A stretch of 64,000 nt of DNA from Bradysia coprophila (GCF_014529535.1 NW_023504014.1:806001-870000), one strand, 5' to 3'; numbered from the stretch's first letter, positions 36,252 to 50,400 are shown. Notes: generated from the letters alone by a model not told the origin. Program-made: numbers and translations.

Positions 36252-36527
36252 TTTAATAAAAAAACAAATCCGGGAAACATTTTCGATCTTTTCTATTCGC
36301 TGTACTAGTACCTGTCTCTGAAACTACTTATGTCTATGCTCCAGAAATTAGCCTCCCGAAATAAGGTTCGCTTCCAGCTATCTTGATACAAACTTTGTTC
36401 TATTATAGCCGAAAATCGCTTTCCGATTTCTCTCTGCCACTTATGAAGCCTTTGGGTGTAGAGGAAGAACAGCCTGAGTCTCTGGAAAAACGCAGTATGA
36501 TGGTCTCAAAGGTGGCGGGACATTTCC

Positions 36528-36983
36528 ACACCGTCAATATCGTCAGGAACGATATTATCGTTTTTTTGGACGATACTATCGTCTCAAAGTCGATATTATC
36601 ATTTTTTAGACGATACTATCGTCCGAAAAACGATATTATCGCCCAAAAAATTTTCATCCAAAATAACGATCCAGCGGATATTTTCATTCAGGACGATTTT
36701 ATCGTCAAAAAAACGATATTTTCGTTTTTTGAACGATAATATCGTTTTTTAGACGATAGTATCATCCAAAAAACGATAGTATCGTCAAAAAAAACGATAT
36801 TATCGTTTAAAAACGATATTATCGTTTTTTTAAACGATAATATCGTCCTGAAAATATTTTAAAATTTATAATTTTAGACGATATTATCGTCCTGGATCAA
36901 ATTTTTTTGGACGACAATATCGTTTTTAGACGATAGTATCGTCTAAAAAACGATAATATCGTTCCTGACGATATTGACCGTGT
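36528..36983. mobile_element. inverted-repeat element packed with CGATANTATCG palindromes
   Basis: The ends ACACCGTCAATATCGTCAGG and its inverse (one mismatch over about 33 bases) bound a 456-base segment holding about 17 intact or near copies of the 11-base palindrome CGATANTATCG, mostly 20-30 bases apart and flanked by AA/TT or GA/TC. No protein is encoded. It may be a MITE built from short palindromes. Confidence 0.75.
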
Positions 36984-38059
36984 AGTTATGTCGCCTCATC
37001 GTCTCAAAGAAAAGTGAGTGAGAACACAGTAAAAAATGAGGTAGATCGGGAAGTAGGATCCATTCATATTTTATGTTAGCCCCGAGGTTAATTGTCTTAT
37101 TTATACACATTTACTGGTGAGTCATTATTTTCATATGTTCTTGGCACTATCTCGTGTTTTCACTAAACATTTGCTCTTTTATTATTTACTTGGAGCCTGT
37201 GTCATTATTTACCCGAGTGAGTTTCTCAGGCTTGATTTCCACTTACCAAAAAAGTACTCCGTGTGAGAGACAAAATTGAATTTTTCAATTTTTGCTTTGT
37301 TTAGAGCTACTTGACAGCTCGCTCTCTCACGGCTCTCTCACGAAGTCCTTTTTTACTTAACCACTGTCCAAATAGTCAGTATGTAGACATGACACTGTGT
37401 AAGTAAATTTCTTGTATAGACCTCAAGCGCATCATTCCATACCTCATCTATTGACCCTAGTCTTTTTAACAGTGTGCTACCAAATCTTTTACTTCAATTT
37501 GTCAATCCGAAGCACCAAGCACAGTAACAACGCACTGCAAGCAGTACTGTCACTTTCAGTACTCTATTTAGAGTACCACTCGTGCTTGAAGTGCTAGTAA
37601 GCATGGTTCAGTGTCCCATTTAACTTCACATTTTTACACTGTTTCAAGGTCATGCGATTAGAGAAAATACTACCTATTGACATAGGCAATGTTCTACTAC
37701 CACGCTAGGTGCTTTCGTTTAATCCTTGTTTAACAGCGTTGATATTGTCGTTCGTAACAGACTAACATGAGTATCGGTATGTAGCTCAACTATTTCAGCA
37801 GTTCTTCTACATGAGATTAGATCAATTTTCTCTCGTTATATATACAAGCGACGATGCCGCTTTAGTGATAAAACATTGACGATAAGATAAGTCACTTCAA
37901 TTTCATTTTTCGCATGAATATGTAAGGTGTGTACGGACGCGCATACTTTCATTAAAATTTATTGCTCCATATATGTGTCTAATGTAGACCGTGTACAGGT
38001 GTAGGTTAGTGAAAAATCTAGTCAATGGCATTCCTATAAATAGATCCAAAGATCCAGCC
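36984..38059. other. intergenic stretch upstream of the tetraspanin
   Basis: No gene or clear repeat is visible. Non-coding first exons of the tetraspanin could lie here. Confidence 0.35.
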
Positions 38060-39548
38060 ATGAATTGTTCAAAGTGTTTACTCATTTTCTTGAATGTTTT
38101 GTATTTGGTAAAAAGATTTGTTTTTTTTTATTATTTTAACGATTTCCCTTCCAATCTCATAAAATCGATTGTTTCGTTTGATTTATAGTGTTCGTCAGTA
38201 CTGATTGTAACAGCTGGTATCATTGCTAAAATATTTGTCGGAAATTATGATTTCCTAAGCGAAGGTATTTCGATATTTTCCACACTATGGATTGCGGCGG
38301 GGTGTTGCCTGTTGGTGATATCCATATTTGGAATAACCGTTTCGTTTGGTAGCAGTACGATCCTTATCAATGGGGTAAGCAAAGTATTTGGGAGAGTCGG
38401 TGATTTGTATGCATTTGTAGTATATACAAGTCGGAAGGGACTTTGTATACCAAGAAATTATGCAACAGAGGAACGATGTTAGCGTAGCACTGTTCGACAT
38501 AATAGATTAGATGAAGCGATTAGAAATGTGCGGGCTAACGTATTTTCAAGGTCCGATCCAGCCATGCTCAGTCTAATATTTAAGACCGAGCCCGACCTGA
38601 GAATCTATCGAACGCGATAGCTGACTTTAAAAGCTCACGCTCGCGAGCTGTGTTGAAGTTGAGGTCTTCCAAACAGAATATTTGTTTTTGAAACCCGAGC
38701 CCGAATAATTTTTAAAGTCCGGAATTTAAGTGGCCCGCACATCTCCAGAAGCGATACGTGATTTGATTTGATTGATTTCTCTTCGATAACATTTTTCTTC
38801 ATAATACCATTGGTCTGTTAAGTATGCCATTCTATTGGCTGCAATTGTGGTTCTACAAATATCAGCAGCCGTAGCAGGCTTTTCGGTCAGTGCATGCAGA
38901 TCAAAGGAAATTATATCCGATACCATGACATCACTCATTCAATCATACGATCATCAAAATGACACCACCACATCTAGGGAGACAATTGATTGGATTCAGT
39001 CGAAGGTAAGAAATTCTTACTAAGAATGACAATCAAAGACCACTCTCGCCAAAACAGTCCATCATTAATGCTGGCTTTGGCTTTTGCCAGTTACTTTGAT
39101 TGCTGAGACATTTTATCATTCCTTCTGCTCAATCCTACACAGTTTCATTGCTGCGGAAACAAGAGTCCCGATGATTGGACGGCGCTAAAACCAGCTGAAG
39201 ACGGAAGTAAAAATTATCCATTTTCGTGTTGTGTTCACGAAGTAGATGGCGGTAATGCTCAGTGTACGGATCACTTCAAAAATGGATGTTTGAACGATGT
39301 GCATGGAATTGTATCCGACCATGTCGCTATGATTAGTTTAATCGCTTTGGTTGTAGCTGCCGTTCAGGTAGACTTAACGTTAAATAGCCTCGATAAATCG
39401 GCCATTGAAAATGGTTTCCTTTTTGAACAATGTTTAGATCATCGGAATCTTTGCAGCATACTTGCGCAACAAAGCAATCCGAAATAGTCGGAAGCTTGAT
39501 GATACTGACTACACGAAGCTGGACACCAAAGGTCATAGTTTTTACTAG
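38060..39548 (+). CDS. tetraspanin
   Basis: Five exons (38060-38107, 38189-38374, 38823-39005, 39143-39367, 39438-39548), all joined in phase 0, give 250 residues. Tetraspanins are four-pass membrane proteins that organise membrane microdomains. The segments are visible: TM1 across the exon 1-2 junction, TM2 near LWIAAGCCLLVISIFGI, TM3 near ILLAAIVVLQISAAVAG and TM4 near MISLIALVVAAVQIIGIFAA. The large extracellular loop has the hallmark Cys142-Cys143-Gly plus Cys168, Cys169, Cys180 and Cys188, so six cysteines. The cytosolic tail ends with basic residues and KLDTKGHSFY. AATAAA lies at 39613-39618. Intron 2 carries a hAT-like MITE. Which of the many insect tetraspanins this is cannot be told. 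Confidence 0.93.
38521..38747. mobile_element. hAT MITE in tetraspanin intron 2, with 8-bp target duplication
   Basis: The ends TAGAAATGTGCGGGC and (inverse) TGGAGATGTGCGGGC match the common hAT terminal pattern with a GTGCGGGC core. The direct repeat GAAGCGAT occurs at 38513-38520 and 38748-38755. 227 bases, non-coding. Confidence 0.9.
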
Positions 39549-39726
39549 GTTAAATTCGATGGATTGTGACAGGTCCAAGGATTAGTGGCTAAGATGTGTG
39601 AGAAATTAGACGAATAAATTCTGAAGTAAAGAGAATCATCGTCGGAGTACACAGAGTAATTGTTGTTGTGTCAGTGCTTTCATTACGTGTCTAAATTTTC
39701 AGTCGTCCAGTCCAGCAAAGTCTGTA

Positions 39727-41287
39727 TCCCAACAAAAATCCCTTCGAGAAAAGTGTGACGCAGTCTTTGAAGTACAATTTCTAAAATAAATGATATCGCT
39801 AGAGTTGAAAATTAAATTTTACACTCAATTTTAGTTCAAACAAGCTGGCTTAGTTTTTCTCATCATCTGCCAAATAATTTTGACAAAAAAAAAATTTGAC
39901 TGGAAACGACCAAAATTTTACCAAAAAAATCTGCGTCGCAAAGTGGCAGATGTTCAGGAACAGACCAGCAAGAAAATTTATCTGCCACGCAGATTTTTTT
40001 GGTAAAATTTTGGTTGTTTCCAGTCAAAATTTTTTTTGGTAAAAATTATTTGGCAGATGATGAGAAAAACTAAGCCAGCTTGTTTGAACTAATTGGGTGT
40101 AAAATTTAATTTTTGAGTAACGAAGCTGAAAGCGTCAACTCTAGCGATATCATTCATTTTAGAAATTGTACTTCAAAGACTGCGTCACACTTTTCTCGAA
40201 GAGATTTTTGTTGGGATATCAGTCGTTTTAGAAGTGTAGTCAACACTGCTTTTTATAACAGTTTACAGTTTTAATTCGAAAATTCGAAAATTTGACGAAA
40301 TTTGAAAATTTGACGAAATTTGAAAATTTGACGAAATTTGAAAATTTGACGAAATTCGAAAATTTGACGAAATTTGACGAAATTCGAAAATTTGACGAAA
40401 TTTGACGAAATTCGAAAATTTGACGAAAATAATTCTCTATCTGCCACCATACAAGAAATATCTCCAAAACCCCAATTGACCCACCCATTTCCAACTTTCG
40501 ACATTTTTCACATATGCCCATCTGTTCTACTCGTAAAACTCTGAGACTTTGCCGAAGAAAGTAACTCTCTATCTTTCATAACCCAAAAAAGTATTAGTCC
40601 TTTCATCCTACGCTCGAGTAGCTCAAAATTTAGTCACTCTAATCACTCTAGCTCAAACGAATCTGCCTCGATTTTTTAAATTATTTTATTGTTCGAATCG
40701 TGTTACAAATACCTTTCATTTGATGGGTCGCACGCCTCTGTAGGTTTCAATACAGCTAAGCTACAGCCGAAAACGCGTTCCCGACCCTCGAAAACCACAC
40801 TCAGAAACCACTTCGAGGCCAATAAAACAAAATTCTGGTTTTTCCTGGGGTAATGGCGTATCACATTTTCATTTTTATGCCCACCCTGAGGTTCCTGCAA
40901 AATTTCAAGGAGATTGGCTGACTAGTTTCCGAGATCGACCGTCGATAGATAGACAGATAGACAGATAGATAGACAGATAGATAGAAACATACAGAGTAAG
41001 TTGAAAGATTTTGATTGTTTGGAAAACGTTATTTTGGTGCATTTTCTATCAAAATGACCAACTTCAAAACGATGTATCTCCGGTAATTTTAAAGCTACAT
41101 AGTCGAGTGATAGCTCGTTTTGCTCGTATTTGAAGCGAGAATAAGATAGGATTTGTGGTGATACAGGCCAAAGAAAAGAAACTTAAATTCTCGCCTATAT
41201 ATAGTTACCGCGTCTCAAAAAAAATTCTTCGTTCTTTTTTTGGAAGTTAGACTGCGTCAAGTCCTCCGCTATCGCTCCGGACATGAT
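39727..41287 (+). mobile_element. Helentron-like (HINE/DINE-1 type) element, copy C, complete
   Basis: It starts TCCCAAC, with the 5' sub-terminal repeat TGACGCAGTC at 39756-39765 and its inverse GACTGCGTCA at 41250-41259, followed by a GTCC/GGAC stem-loop and CATGAT. The 5' part is a hairpin with arms 39727-39950 and 39981-40216. Then come an 18-base simple array (TTTGACGAAATTCGAAAA) at about 40275-40430, a conserved middle, a GATA-type microsatellite (40943-40985) and the conserved 3' part. No protein is encoded. Confidence 0.75.
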
Positions 41288-41499
41288 ATCTTTCCTCTAG
41301 CATCATTGATGTAATACATAGTATGGAATGGGGATCATAAACTGTAGAACCTACCTTTCTCCCACCGACAAAATCCGAACGCCTTAATCAAAACTTCACA
41401 CCGGATTCAATAGTCGGAATGTTATTTTCCAAACACTTTCCAAATAAATAATTTACAAAAAAGAAAACTAACTCGCCACTTTAGACTCCGTACAAAAAA

Positions 41500-44400
41500 C
41501 TACGATCTCGATAGGTACGACAACGGAAACCAGCTGACTAATTCATCTCTCAAATCGACCGTTGCCAATTCCAATTCGACACCGCCATAAAACTCATTCT
41601 CTTGCAACGAATCGTGCGACCAAATGGTGCACTGAAGTGTTTTGCTCTGAATGAATTCGATTGGCATCCGGTATTCGAGCTGTAAAATAAAGTGGAAATT
41701 ATTGTTGGGGTTCGTTGACGAAAGCATTCTTTCGATGGAGCTTACCGTTTCCATAAAGCTTGGGAAGCAATTCTTTCGCACAACTTTCGTCTTCCGTTTC
41801 GTTGATTTGGTAGGATCTGGCTTGAGATAGACTTTAACATAAGTGTTCGGCTCTTGGCCATTCAAACTTGTCGGTAACGATCGGGCATGGTGAACCTGAC
41901 AAAATTATTTCATTTTTTAGTGAAAGCAGTTCCAAATCTCAAACTAAGTTCAATCGTCTTACCATGACAGTCAAAGCACCTCTGTGATATTGCAACGATA
42001 ATTTTATTTCACCACAAACTCTCTCTGTCGAACTGTTTGGTTTCGGTTCTAAAGAAAGACGTGACTTTAGTAGCATCCACGTTGCAGTCAAACTATTAAC
42101 TGAATGCATACCTTTAACTTTAGCTACATGAATGTCCTGTTCCTGCTGATCTCTGAGCAGCGGATGAAAGAATGTATAGACCAGATCGGAATGTGCAATT
42201 TCGTCCGCAGAACGAAACAGTGACGTGAGAAAGGAACGAATTTCCGGCAATCGTCGTTCGGCCACTGTTTTTATATTTGATCGACCAACATACATTCCAC
42301 TCGGCAAGCTAAAGGAAATTAAAATGTTTTTTGTTAATTCTTAATTCGATGTAGAGATTGACATGCTAAGCTAACGCTAAAAGTTTGCTAAAATTACCCG
42401 ACACGTATTAAATTGATGCGCCAATGTAAGTTTCTTTTGTAATCTTAATTGCTCAGACATATAACAATCCCAATAAGAATGATAACGCATTTTAGACAGA
42501 GGATGATCTTGGCTTCAGGCCAGCAATAGTCGTAAATAGCAATTAAGTTCGTCAGAATGTTATGAATGCTGATATAGCATTCAAGTTATCGCGTGAATTT
42601 ACAGGTAGATAATCACTCTTCAGATTTGTACGACAGAGGAAGCATTTATTCCATTGATAATTTAGAAACTTGCCGTCGAGACAAACGCCTGTTTTTCAAT
42701 AGTTCTTCAAACAAATATCTCTGGACATTTTGGCTCAAAAATCGGGGTTGTACAACAGTAGCTATTGGCTAGAAAGCAAGCAAAACTGCGTATTTTCCTT
42801 ATTTTCTGTTTTTCCGCACCTCCTTGATGAGCAAAAACTTGTGTGGCTCTGAGTTGATTTGTTAAATCTGTGTTTCCTTCTGTGCAGAATAGAATTCTTC
42901 AGGTCTACAGGTGGACAAATGGCTGATTATTAGTATCCAAAAACAACAGTCTGCTAATGCCTGTGAACCATATGCTTATTTCCGCTTAATTTCGTTGACT
43001 GTATCTCAGGGTTTGCACAAGAAAATAACTCTCGAAAGTGTTTTTTCACCAAATGTTCACTATGATCAACGCACTACAAGCATAAGTGATCGTAGTGACA
43101 GCTGTCAAAGAGAGCACCATTTTGTATGAAAAATGTTTTACATTGTCAGAATACACAGTCCAGTTTCAGCGCGTGTGGAAATTTGGTTTTCTTCCCGGTA
43201 TCTGAGTCAAATTTCCCGGTATCTAAAATCGTAAATTTGATTTTTCGCCACATATTTTTCTCAATTTTTTCGATTTTCCGGTATCTAAAGAATTTTTCTG
43301 AAAACTTCCTGGTATCCAGGATACCGCGGATTGCGCGAATTTCACACGCGAGTTTCCGTACTCTATGTCAAGTACTACTCATGCATGGAGTGCGTCGCTA
43401 TGATTGAATATGCATGAATTTAGGAACCAAAAAGTTAAATGCATGGAAATGTTCCTTTATAACACGAAAAAATTGTAATTAAGAATATTTTGTAAAACAA
43501 CTGTAAAACGAAATAAATACAATCGAAGGACTAGATTGGGAGATAAGGAAGTGGGAAAACATTCGTAAATAATCTGTATTTTTGGAAGTACAACTTCTAC
43601 ATTGTGCCTACCCAACTGATGCAAATTTATTGACTTATTGTCTTAAGCCACAGCACTGCTCCTAGCATGAACACTGAATTGACAGGTGTCAAATTTGGAG
43701 GCTTTAGCGATAAGAGCTACCACTCAAGCACAAACGCGCTGAAATTAGTTGAAAATGACTAGAGAAGAAACAGTACAATCAGGCATAGATTGGGAGATAA
43801 TGTCGCAGGAAGTGGTTAAACACAGATGAATGAACCGAAAGAACCTCTCGTCAGTTAAGGTACCTGCACTGATATTTCCATTAGTTAGCAATGCTGCAGG
43901 AGCCATTTTTGCTAAGAAATTTAACGAATTTCTTTTGAAAACTGAATCGAATTCCGTACCTGCTTTATAGCTTTATGTAGTGGTCAAAGTTCTACTAAGT
44001 CGACTGTACTGAGTCAGTTCAGCTATATTGCAAAAGTCTCTCGAAACGCCACCCAAAAAAATCATAAAAACCATTATTTTCAGCGTCGTCGTTCGGAATT
44101 GTGATAACGAAATTCCTGGTCGATTGGTTTCTTATCTGAGCAATTGTTTTAGTATTAGATTGATGTTTCAAATTGAAACATTATTAACTTGTTCATAAAA
44201 CAGTAAGCCCATTAATACGGAGCATTCTAAAAAAAATATAATTTTTTCACTTAACTTGTCGTTTCGAATATAATGGCTGTTATCAGAGATGTCAATTTGG
44301 GTTAGAGAGAAAAAAATGTTTTTTTTTTCGAATTAATTGAAAAAATGCGTTGATGATGATGGAAACATTTTAAGATACAACCAGCGACAATGTCATTTTC

Positions 44401-47400
44401 ATTGCAACCATTGGCGGCATTTGCTTAATTGTTGCTGTGCTCGGAATCAAATTAAGATGGTTCAAGCATCGTATGACATTCAACGAACTGCCAACAACAT
44501 CCGCACCCACAGCCACCAGCAATGGAATGGAACCGCAAATTATTCGAGCAACATTTCGGCCAAGCTCAGACTTTGATAATTACGTGGAAATAACACCGCC
44601 AAAGGTATTGCCGCGTAAGTACAAAACATTTGATTTCTTGTTATCGCATCTGTTATCTCTTCAATAAGCGATACATTGTAAAATTTACACATAAAAATGC
44701 TTTGCATGATATGCTTTGGATCGATTGGTACCGGACACAGCCGTTCGAATTCATAAATCGGCCAGAAATGCAATATCGTTGCCACCACGAAAGCGACAAG
44801 CCCCCGAAATACCAACACTTCGAATATCCGAAACGCATGACACGAATGACTCCCAAGAAATCGAACCACTTCAGGCTCGTTCGTCAGCTGTACAGCTGGC
44901 GGACAATTTATTTGTTCAAGAGAGACGAACGTCAACACCACCACCACCATTACCCCATTCGCCTCCACCAAACGATCATCAAGAAAGTGAGGAATGATTT
45001 CCATTCATCGAATTTGTTGCAAGTCGTTGACCTTGAATGAATTTTCCCTTTTTTCCTAATTCTTTCAGGATTACTACTCGCATTAGAAGCCGATTATCCT
45101 TACACAGAAAGCGAAACAATTAAAATAAAGGAAGTGCACAGCAACGAGACTATTTTACCGTCGCCTCCTCCGTATCAAGAAAGCGATCCTTTAGCCCATA
45201 TCCACTTTAAGAAGTTTACCAAGAAAAAACATTCATCTACACCAGTTCCGCCAATAGAAACTGCTGCAACTAGTTCTCTGGAACACACTGATTCACCCAT
45301 ACTAAGGAAGAGGTCGGTTGACTTATCACCATCACCACGAGAAATTAAACTGAGCAAGAGACACTCCTTCCTGAATCAAGTGCCAACACCAACGGATATT
45401 CCCAAATTAGCATTCGACTTTCCATCCGTATCGACACCGAATTTAAGTGGCGCTTTGGAATCTAATCAACCATCGGTGAAGGACCAACCAAAGTCACCAA
45501 AGTTGAATGAGAAGAAGAGCTTATTGGAATACTTTGGTTTCAAAACGGGAAGCAAAGCTGAAAATGACGTTGGAAAAGCGAAAACGGAGAAGAGTGTGGT
45601 GCCATCCATGCCGAAAAGTGAGAAGACATTGGAGGCTGTTGCACCGAAAAATGAGAAGAAAGTCGAGGCCGTTGCAATGAAAAACGAGAAGAAAGTCGAG
45701 GCCGTTGTACCAAAAAATGATCAAAAGGCTGTGCCAAATGCACCGATCGTCAAGCAGAAAGTGAAAAAAATCCGGGTCTTGAAGAGCGACAAAAAGGAAA
45801 ATGTGCGAAAAAGTGAAACCGTCAAAAATGAACGACTTGCCACCGGCAACAATGTTATGAAATCAACTGATAATACTCGCTCAGACGATAAAAACGTTCT
45901 GGTAGCACAGCATATTGATCCGAATGAGGAAATCTTGGAAAATCGAATGGAAATCGATTATTTCCAGAAAGTAAAGAAGTCGAAGGCGAATCGTGTGCCA
46001 ATCATTGTAAAAAGTCCGAAACCGGAACCGAAATTCGAAGAGAAACAGCCAAAGAGCGAAGTGTTTCGTCACGAAGAAACATTTTCGGCGGCCAATGGAC
46101 CGCTCAAAGTGAAAAAGAAGAAAATTAAGTCGATGCCACAAGACACTCCCGTTTCGAATGGAGTCAAACCAGTCGAAATTACCAACAAGGATGTTAATCA
46201 AAACACTTCGTCGACTTCCAATCCAGTTGATGCGGCTCCGATTCCAAAACCGCGGGCTATTCTCAAATTGGACGGATTCGATGCCGACAATCGCGATATG
46301 GAACTGAAGCCGAAGAAAAAGGTTGTACTTCCGGTTGTATCGTCACCATCTTCCCCGAGCGACACAGAAGACGCGTGGAATATGGTGGCAAAACATCGAC
46401 TAAACACGCGAGCCATCACGGCGACGGCTATTTCTGTTAGACAGAAATCGGAATCAGACGATGCCAACGGGCATCCTTTGACACTTCAAACGAAACAGTT
46501 GGAAATGTTGAACAAACCGAAAACTATGCGAGAAATGAAACGGGAACAGGAACAACGGCAGGATCAAATATTAAATTTCGGTGGGAAGGATGATAAGGAA
46601 TCTGATACGGAGGCCTAGTATCACTGGTGAGCAATGTGTAGCGCGTACTGTAACCTATTTATTGAACGTAGAACATTCAGGACAGAAGGGCAAGGACACA
46701 ATTCATTTATGTTAGCCACCTTGCCAGCTATGTATGTACAACGTCAAAGTAAATCGAATAAAGGAAATGAAATCAGAAATCAGAAATTGTTTCAATTTTG
46801 TGTTCTGCCATGGCGGACTGGAATCTAATGTCGCAAGAGAACTCTCACTCACCTGTGAAGCTTAGCCAGCGGATAATGTACGCAGAGTTTCTGATGAAAT
46901 TCTGTAAATTCCTTGTACGACCGGAACAGATATGCTGGATCCGGTTGATTCTGTCGAGTCACAATCAAAATGAACGTGTAATACTTCTCCAAATCGTACC
47001 GTTTCTGGAAGCCATGAACAGTAACCGACTTTAAACGTCCGTCCTGCGCCATTCTGTACGAAAATGACCGATTATCAAAATGCCATGCGAACTCTTCTCG
47101 TCCGACATTCTACTTACGTATAAGTTCTCGGTACAAAGCTCAGCAACTCTCCGTTACCTTCATCACCAGAGAACCTCAGCTGGGCCAAATTGTGCAGGAA
47201 AAAATTGAATTGGGTGAACCAAGACTTCAACGAAATGTGAATCATTTTAGCAAACGATGCGGCCGCTTCGGGATTCGATTGTCCCGGTAAAAGTGCGTTG
47301 CGTACATAGTTGACTGCTTCAGCATTAACACCAGTTATACCGCTCGTTGCCATTAGAGCCAGCATGTGTAGTATTAGATCTCCGTGCTTGCGAACAATGT

Positions 47401-50400
47401 TGAAAGCCTTGCAGCACAAATCGACGAAATGATGGAATTTGGTTGATGGTCGATCTCCACCATTGATTACGTAAGCCTGTGGGGATAGATGTGATTGACT
47501 TTCGATTCAATTTACTCCATCACCAATTAACGAACCATGTCCGATGTCAGTACAAACGGTGTTCGGTCTCGTTTGAAATTTCCAAACATTTGAGCGTCTC
47601 CCAGGAACTTGCCGAAATCAATGTGAAACAAATGACCCGACGTTTTTAGCATAATGTTGTCGTTGTGTCGATCACAGATGCCCAAAATGTAGGTGACAAC
47701 GCTGTAGCCAGCACACGAAACTGTAGGTCAAAGAAACGTATTTGGATGGTTGATTCGGATGTTCGACATCGACAAAATTACCTGTAAAGTTATCGACGGC
47801 TCGTTGATACTCTAATTGACTAGGATTTTGACGGGCCAACCATTCGGCAATGCTGAAATCAAGAGAATTTTGTGTTACTTCAAACGTTGTTGAAGCAAAC
47901 TGTTCCACGAACTTACGGTTTATCCTTAAACGAGCCAGTCAATCCCCACTCGACCTGGATCTTGCGCAACGTTTCAGCGTCGGTTATCATCTCGATCATT
48001 CCTTTCTTTAAACCCGTCGGGACGCAGTTGAATGTCACCATTTTCAAGTCTAATCCCTCTTGCAACCACAATTTGTCCATTAATCGAACTAATTGGATTG
48101 TGAGCATATCCTGCTGAAGATCGTCACCCGCCTTGAATATAGCCGGCAGCAGTATCTTATCCGGTCCGTAAAAGTTTATTTTCAACGGCAGCGTATTGGA
48201 ATTGAAATACGTGCACGTTCTAGCACTGATGCCAGTCACTTCCAGTCCCGGTCCCAGCGGCAACGTTGTTGGACTATCCGACAAGATTTGATTGACCACT
48301 TCCATGCCTTGCACCAGAGTCTTCTGTCGCAAAGATTCTTTCGATTGTTTCACATTCAGTGCCGCTTCGGCCAAACTCCGGCACATCATATTTTGTGCCA
48401 AAAATCGAGCCGACAGCTTTTCACCGCAAATTGCCAACAAAGCTCTCAGCAGCATTTGATTGCGACGATTGTAACGGGCCTGATTTATCGACAATTCATC
48501 AATGTCCAAATCAATGGAATTTTGTGGCGAATCGCCCGGAAGACTGTGAACCAATAACCAGTACAGGTGGTGTGCAATACGCGGCGATTCCAATGAGCGT
48601 CTCAATAAAAATTCGGCCATCGGTGAACCGTCGTAGGTATCGTGTTTTAATGCTTGAAGTAATTGTGGGAGATAATCGACCAGTTGATCGTTTGGCATTG
48701 CCGATATCCAACGGACTGCATGGTAACGAATTTGCATGTCCGGATATCGTGGTAACAGTAGCTCCAACGCTTGCAGTGGACTTAAAGCGTCCCATGACGC
48801 TATTAAAGCATGTAGTTCAATAAGGCTAGCAAAGTCATGCACCTGAGACGCATGCAGTACTTTAGGTAGGGCGTATGGAATTGATTGTAAATAGTAACGT
48901 TTCTCCCAAAGCACCTCTCGCTTGTCCACGGCACTCGAATAACCCTCCTCGGCAGTGTCTATCAATTCCAGCTGGAGATTTCTGTCTAAACTATTAAAGT
49001 CCAAGCGATTCGCAGCGTGGTGACTTTGCGGTGATTCGGGAAACATGATCTGGCCGCCGTAGTGTGGAACTTCTATTGACAACACCGGACAATGGCAACC
49101 ATGCGGATGCGTACCTATTGCTGGTGCTGGTCCCAGAAATTTATCGCTAGTTGGAGGCCACAGTGAGAGGAGATATGTCCCTTGAATCATCTTTCTGCGA
49201 TAGGAAACGTGTCGTTAGTCCTGAGAATAGGGGTTCGTGTCACCGTCACTCACCTTTCAAAGTCGAAGAACTGAATGGAAGACCAGCCCAATTCGATTTT
49301 TGTCACCTTCCGATCACCTACCTGTTCACTCGAATTGTTTTCGTTCTCTGCTGGCTCTGTCGTACATCCATAGAGAACAAAGATTAACCTGGCCTCTCGC
49401 GGCAATGTGCAAATCGGAAGATTTTCAAAATGCAACCTGAAAGACGACAACGGGCCTCGTTTGAGTAATCCTTCAGCGATTGAATGTGCGCCTCTGATAC
49501 ATACCATGAGTTGAATTTCAATCTGGGAAATATTCCACTTATCTCATTCGTGCACTGTGACACCACCGCATCGCCAATATATTTAGTTCCGTAGTAGATC
49601 TGAGCACCCAGCATGTAGTCATCGTGTTTCCAATTAGGCGGAGGACGATGCAGACACATCAAATGCACCATCACAGGCTCGGATACTTTCGTTATGGATA
49701 TCAGATTCGGTACATATTCCGGTGTGTTCACACAAAAGTCGACGCGGAATGCGTTGCAGTAGGTTTCCAGTAAATTCTGTACTGAATTCCGTATGTCGTT
49801 GCAGCGTCGAGTTATTTGTTCGGCCGTGGTCTTTGGTCTTAAACTAACTTCCGCATAATCGCCAGTTTCCGATAAAATATTCAGCTTAGAGCCACTATAA
49901 TCACCGTACGTATAGATCGTTTGACCGCTGGCACAAACCGATTTTAAGTCGTCAATGACATCGGTTAGCGACAGTGTGTCCAACGAGCCTAATAAAGCGC
50001 ATATCATTTTCACAGCCTGTGTTACGCCCGAACACGACAGAATCGTATGAGGACTCGAATCTGACGCAGACAGTTCCAGTTTTACGATTTCATCTTCCAA
50101 GGTTTCTGGGAAATTCGGACGAGAAATTTGAATTTCAATCGGAAAATTAACTTGACCGTCGCGCCTGACTTACCCAATAAAATCATCAAATTATCATAGT
50201 TGATTGTGTCGACCGGTTCGTGTGGTAGAATGTCTTCAATTTTCAATTCCGCATCTCTGATATCATCTTGTGACGTTCGGCCAATCGAATTGATCTTAGC
50301 GTGGGATATCGGACACAATCCCAGTTGAACATCCATCTCCAATTTCAGACTATCGTGCACACATTCCAGTTGACTTAGTTTCGAATTGGGAGACAACCAT

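Larger units (their letters stand above)
42309..46852. other. 4.5-kb Pi3K68D intron between the two halves of the PX domain
   Basis: The donor after KLH (exon 15) and the acceptor before LPSGMYVGR (exon 16) define it. It contains an opposite-strand gene (44375-46618), a dispersed repeat at 43649-43740 and an inverted-repeat segment near 43168-43351 whose ends share 'cgcgtgtg'. The stretch 42310-43160 shows nothing else. Confidence 0.8.
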
